Origin: Microcoleaceae cyanobacterium UBA11344
Lineage (GTDB): Bacteria > Cyanobacteriota > Cyanobacteriia > Cyanobacteriales > Microcoleaceae
Assembly: GCA_003483675.1 (NCBI GenBank)
Contig: DMYK01000067.1
Location: 322 to 7,473 of the forward strand
Reading direction: 5' to 3'
Length of the DNA stretch: 7,152 nt
The notes below the pieces were generated by a model that searched no databases, was not told the origin of the DNA, and saw nothing but the letters and a program-made list of their open reading frames with translations. The translations under genes and the position numbers were made by a program. Of the stretch, positions 4,317-7,152 are shown piece by piece. Numbering within the stretch: the stretch's first letter is position 1; each line of letters begins with the position of its first letter.

Positions 4317-6380
4317 ATGAAAAAACAAGTCATCCTCACCGTCATGGAAGGAAGCTTTCAGCAAGGATTTCCGGTTAACCTGGAAATTCGAGAAGATTTA
4401 ACGCCATTTAGCTTAATCTGGGGAGATGTTGGCAGACTGCCAACCATAGGTGATCTTGAGATTCTTGATTGCTTGAAGGAGTGGCAGTCAAATTTTAAAA
4501 GGAATAATGGCGACAGCATACCGCGCATCAAAGTTCAAGGGGAAGGAGCGAAAGTATTTAACAATATCGCCGCACAAAATCTGGCATCCAACATCAATCA
4601 ATGGCTCAATTCCAGCGAAAAATCCTGGAGAAAAATACTCGATGGATTGCAGCAGCACTTGCAGCCAAACGATGAGATTCGAGTTATTTTGCAAACAGAC
4701 GATGCTAACTTGCGGAGACTACCTTGGCCGGCCTGGAATTTATTTTCTGAAACTTATCATAACTCCGAAATTTCTCTCAGTACCTTAACCGTTAAACCGC
4801 CAAGCTTTAAACCATCTGACTGTCGGAAATCAGCGGTGAGAATTTTAGCCGTATTTGGCAATAATGACGGCATTAATATTAGTTTTGACCGTCAAGTATT
4901 GGATCGTTTAGCCGAACGTGGTGCTGAAATTACACCTTTAAACAAGCCCAAAAAAGCCGAATTGTTAGAGTGTTTGCGGGATGAACAGGGATGGCACATT
5001 TTCTTTTTTGCAGGTCACAGTTCAACCCTGCCAGACGGTCAAATTGGTGAGTTTGAAATCGGCGATTCTGAGAGTATAAGTATTGACGATTTAAAAAATG
5101 CAATGAAAATTGCGATCGCCAAAGGGTTGCAGTTAGCAATTTTCAACTCCTGCGACGGCTTGGGGATAGCCAACCAGCTAGCAAAATTGTACTTGCCCCA
5201 AAGTATTGTCATGCGGGAAGTAGTAGCAGACGAAGCCGCACAAAAATTTTTACAGGATTTTCTCACAGCATTTGCCAATAACCAATCTTTGTACAGATCT
5301 GTACGGGAAGCGAGGCGAAAGTTGGAAGATGCTAAAAATAAAGAATTGCCTGGTATTAGCTGGCTACCAGTAATTTGTCAAAATCCCGCTGTAGAACCGC
5401 TAAGGTGGAAACAGTTGCTCAATTGGAAATGCCTGCACACTCTCACAGATCATTCAGATGTTGTTAAATCAGTCGCAATTAGTTCCAAAGAAAACATCAT
5501 TGCTAGCAGCAGTTTAGACAAAACCATCAAACTTTGGAACCTGTCTACAGGAGAATTACTTCACACATTTACCGGACATAGTAGTGCCGTAATTGCTGTT
5601 GCTTTCAGCCCCGATGGAAAAACTCTTGCCAGTGCCAGCAATCACGAGTTATTTGACGGCAGCATCAAGTTGTGGGATCTTGAAAAGAAGACATTTAAAC
5701 AAAGTCTGGGAAATGCCTTGGTAGCCCTGCGGACAAGCTGTTTAGCTTTCAGTCCCGATGAACAAACCCTCGCTAACGGTCACATTGGTAGTACAGTTAT
5801 TGGTGCTACAATTGATATCTGGAATCTCAAAAAAAGTAAAATAGAAAAAACTCTCTGGGGACACGTTTGGGAAGTTAATTCCCTCGCCTTTAGCCAAGAT
5901 GGACGTATTTTAGTTAGTGGCGGTTTAGATGGTGCTGTTAAAATCTGGAATTGGCATAAAGAAGAGTTGCTGCACACTCTCAATCGGCCAGTAGATTTTT
6001 TCGGTGCCTTAGCTTCCTGGTTCGATTCTTCTGTTGGGATAATTTGTTGTGTTGCGATTAGCCCGGATGGTAAAACAGTTGCAGCTAGCGGTTTACAACA
6101 GCCTATTCAACTGTGGAATAGTGAAAATGGGAGACTGCTGCGTACCTTCACAGAACACTCAGATAGTGTTTATACTCTTGCCTTTAGCCCCGATGGTGAA
6201 ACTCTCGCCAGCGGCGGTGGTGACAACACAATTCGGATTTGGAATTTTCACACAGGAGAGTTGTTGGAAACTCTGGAACATCTCGGCCCAGTCCAGTCTG
6301 TTGTTTTCAGTTATGATGGCAAAAGTCTGGTAAGTGGGAGTGCGGATGCTACTGTCAAAATTTGGCGCGTTCCTGTTTAA
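4317..6380 (+). CDS. CHAT-domain (caspase-like) protease fused to a seven-repeat WD40 propeller
   Basis: The protein has 687 residues. Residues 1 to about 160 form the N-terminal region usual in cyanobacterial CHAT proteins (VILTVMEGSFQQGFPVNLEI, LKEWQ, then RVILQTDDANLRRLPWPAWNLF). The CHAT peptidase core spans about 172-355. Its predicted catalytic dyad is His234 in FFFAGHSS and Cys279 in IFNSCDGLG, both intact, and the family's SLYRSVREARRKLE and GISWLPVICQNP segments follow. Residues 371-687 hold seven WD40 repeats, ending at IKLWN (407), IKLWD (454), IDIWN (503), VKIWN (545), IQLWN (601), IRIWN (643) and VKIWR (684), enough for one closed propeller. Repeats 2, 3 and 5 carry insertions, the largest in repeat 5 (about 557-575). 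No NTPase module or membrane segment is present. CHAT proteases cleave specific partners and can trigger cell death. Here the propeller probably serves as sensor or substrate dock (inference). The start ATG at 4317 lacks a clear ribosome binding site, but the family-like N-terminus begins there. Confidence 0.92.
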   Translation: MKKQVILTVMEGSFQQGFPVNLEIREDLTPFSLIWGDVGRLPTIGDLEILDCLKEWQSNFKRNNGDSIPRIKVQGEGAKVFNNIAAQNLASNINQWLNSSEKSWRKILDGLQQHLQPNDEIRVILQTDDANLRRLPWPAWNLFSETYHNSEISLSTLTVKPPSFKPSDCRKSAVRILAVFGNNDGINISFDRQVLDRLAERGAEITPLNKPKKAELLECLRDEQGWHIFFFAGHSSTLPDGQIGEFEIGDSESISIDDLKNAMKIAIAKGLQLAIFNSCDGLGIANQLAKLYLPQSIVMREVVADEAAQKFLQDFLTAFANNQSLYRSVREARRKLEDAKNKELPGISWLPVICQNPAVEPLRWKQLLNWKCLHTLTDHSDVVKSVAISSKENIIASSSLDKTIKLWNLSTGELLHTFTGHSSAVIAVAFSPDGKTLASASNHELFDGSIKLWDLEKKTFKQSLGNALVALRTSCLAFSPDEQTLANGHIGSTVIGATIDIWNLKKSKIEKTLWGHVWEVNSLAFSQDGRILVSGGLDGAVKIWNWHKEELLHTLNRPVDFFGALASWFDSSVGIICCVAISPDGKTVAASGLQQPIQLWNSENGRLLRTFTEHSDSVYTLAFSPDGETLASGGGDNTIRIWNFHTGELLETLEHLGPVQSVVFSYDGKSLVSGSADATVKIWRVPV

Positions 6381-6383
6381 GTC

Positions 6384-6420
6384 AGGACTTACCCACTCCG
6401 ACAAAGAAACCGGTTTTTTT
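6384..6420 (+). repeat. Short relative of the palindromic repeat, after the CHAT gene
   Basis: AGGACTTAC (6384-6392) is followed within ten bases by AAAGAAACCGGTTTTTTT (6403-6420). The left end and the right arm match the element at 4186-4267, but the left arm and loop are missing. This looks like an internally deleted copy in the same orientation. AAACCGGTTT (6407-6416) is self-complementary and followed by more T, so weak termination of the CHAT transcript is possible. It begins four bases after the CHAT stop codon, nearly the same placement as the first copy. Confidence 0.6.
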
Positions 6421-6447
6421 ACCAGATAATTACTAAGATCGCTTTTT

Positions 6448-6468
6448 GAACAGGCAAGATGCCTGTTC
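6448..6468. repeat. Palindromic hairpin between convergent genes
   Basis: GAACAGGCA (6448-6456) and TGCCTGTTC (6460-6468) form a perfect nine-base stem with a three-base loop. It lies between the convergent CHAT and prenyltransferase genes, 25 bases beyond the latter's stop. It resembles a short GC-rich palindrome I recall as widely repeated in filamentous cyanobacteria. No T-run follows on either strand in the outgoing direction, although TTTTT precedes it on the plus strand. A role in transcript 3-prime-end formation or stability is possible. Confidence 0.65.
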
Positions 6469-6492
6469 CACAATAAATATGGTCGATGTCTA

Positions 6493-7152
6493 TTAAAAAA
6501 TCTCCCCAACAATCATCCCCGCCAACAAGACAAACCCAACCCAAACATTTTGGCGAAAAATCTGACCATAAACAGGCCTAGGAATGTCGGCTTTCCGCAG
6601 TTGACTGTACTGCAAAAACCACAAAACCGCAGCCCCAAAAATTGCCAACCAAAAACCAATATGCAACTGCAAATCAATCCCCATTGCTGCTAATAAACCG
6701 ACTGTAGTTACAAAGAAAAAACCCACAGCATTAGCCGCATTATCCCCGAAAAAGATGGCACTGGAATTCACGCCCAAACGCAAATCATCTTCCCTGTCGC
6801 TCATCGCATAAACTGTATCAAATCCCATCGTCCATAGCACGACTGCACCCCACAGCAGCCAAGTCGCTAATTCTAGTTTCCCAACGGCGGCACTCCAACT
6901 AATTAAAACTGCAAATCCCCAGGCAATTGATAACACTAATTGTGGCACTGGAAAGAATCTTTTTGCTAGGGGATAGCAGATAATTACTGGTACGGCGGCG
7001 ACACATAGCCAGAAACTTAATGGATTGAGATAAAAGGCGAGAATGGCGGCGCAAGCAAAGGAAATTAAAGCAACTCCGATCGCAGTTTGCACTGTCAGGG
7101 CGCGGGATGCTAGGGGGCGCGATCGCGTCCTTTCGACTTCGGGATCGATATC
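6493..7152 (-). CDS. ubiA: 4-hydroxybenzoate polyprenyltransferase (UbiA family), N-terminus beyond the window
   Basis: This integral membrane enzyme attaches a polyprenyl (in cyanobacteria solanesyl) chain to 4-hydroxybenzoate, an early step of plastoquinone synthesis. 219 residues are visible. With a usual length near 290, about 70 are missing, and the reading frame stays open to the window edge. The visible part starts with DIDPEVERTRSRPLASR, the tail of the first Asp-rich prenyl-diphosphate/Mg site. The second site, DTVYAMSDREDD, is at visible residues 112-123 with all its aspartates. Several hydrophobic helices follow in the usual order, and the ending (YGQIFRQNVWVGFVLLAGMIVG) fits the cyanobacterial enzyme. 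A GTG at 7092 is an internal valine codon, not the true start, because the conserved motif lies upstream of it. ChlG and MenA homologues of the same superfamily are less likely, given the DxxYAxxDxxDD form. It is convergent with the CHAT gene and functionally unrelated to it. Confidence 0.92.
   Translation of the reverse strand, partial: DIDPEVERTRSRPLASRALTVQTAIGVALISFACAAILAFYLNPLSFWLCVAAVPVIICYPLAKRFFPVPQLVLSIAWGFAVLISWSAAVGKLELATWLLWGAVVLWTMGFDTVYAMSDREDDLRLGVNSSAIFFGDNAANAVGFFFVTTVGLLAAMGIDLQLHIGFWLAIFGAAVLWFLQYSQLRKADIPRPVYGQIFRQNVWVGFVLLAGMIVGEIF

Larger units (their letters stand above)
647..7126. repeat. HIP1 octamers (GCGATCGC), ten scattered copies
   Basis: Perfect GCGATCGC copies begin at 647, 739, 1015, 2053, 2714, 2795, 3648, 3850, 5112 and 7119. 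That is about one per 715 bases, far above chance for a sequence with GC near 40-45%. HIP1 is a hallmark of many cyanobacterial genomes. Copies occur in both coding and intergenic DNA and inside the accessory genes, so the central cassette has been resident long enough to acquire the host signature or came from another HIP1-rich cyanobacterium (inference). Several further CGATCG hexamers are present. Confidence 0.95.

Noticed and set aside
4186..6420. Composite transposon carrying the CHAT gene
   Set aside because: No transposase gene and no target-site duplication were found. The two flanking repeats are short, non-coding and unequal.
6159..6512. Minus-strand ORF of 117 codons opposite the end of the CHAT gene
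   Set aside because: It lies antisense to the last WD40 repeats and the repeat element. Its length is explained by the absence of stops opposite the repeats, and no domain is visible.
6493..7092. Complete 199-residue UbiA protein starting at the GTG at 7092
   Set aside because: Conserved UbiA residues (DIDPEVERTRSRPLASR) continue upstream in frame to the window edge, so the gene is cut by the window, not short.

Overview
The window looks like cyanobacterial chromosome, most likely from a filamentous Oscillatoriales-type genome (inference). The evidence is ten copies of the HIP1 octamer GCGATCGC, a VKOR-type lumenal thioredoxin, a cyanobacterial type of divergent sigma-70-like protein, a DUF1822 domain, and a plastoquinone-type UbiA prenyltransferase. 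No rRNA, tRNA, CRISPR array or transposase gene is visible.

Left part (1-1500, minus strand): a secreted or membrane-anchored thioredoxin-fold protein with a CPYC active site (71-616), and upstream of it a divergent sigma-70-like protein (759-1493). A divergent promoter region (1494-1786) follows. It carries four tandem 9-bp repeats that end just before a perfect TATAAT box.

Centre (1787-6380): three plus-strand genes of a signalling or conflict type. The first (1787-2704) joins a small helical HTH-like domain, of the kind found at the N-terminus of cyanobacterial NACHT/NB-ARC proteins, to TPR repeats. The second (3143-4183) joins a related HTH-like domain, a small alpha/beta domain and the C-terminal half of DUF1822. 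The third (4317-6380) is a CHAT (caspase-like) protease with intact His and Cys fused to a complete seven-repeat WD40 propeller. A 60-residue minus-strand secreted-peptide gene (2826-3008) lies between the first and second, divergent from the second. A palindromic repeat follows the stop codons of both the second and third genes, so the CHAT gene is bracketed by related repeats and may be its own transcription unit.

Right part (6493-7152, minus strand): the C-terminal three quarters of a UbiA 4-hydroxybenzoate polyprenyltransferase, an ordinary housekeeping gene of plastoquinone synthesis. It marks the right border of the accessory region.

Working model (inference): the WD40 propeller senses a partner or state and controls the CHAT protease. 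The DUF1822 and HTH-TPR proteins act as adaptors or substrates, and the sigma-like protein may control expression. Sigma-like, DUF1822 and CHAT genes often occur near each other in cyanobacteria, which makes the grouping plausible. The combination with HTH-TPR and CHAT-WD40 is the part most worth following up.
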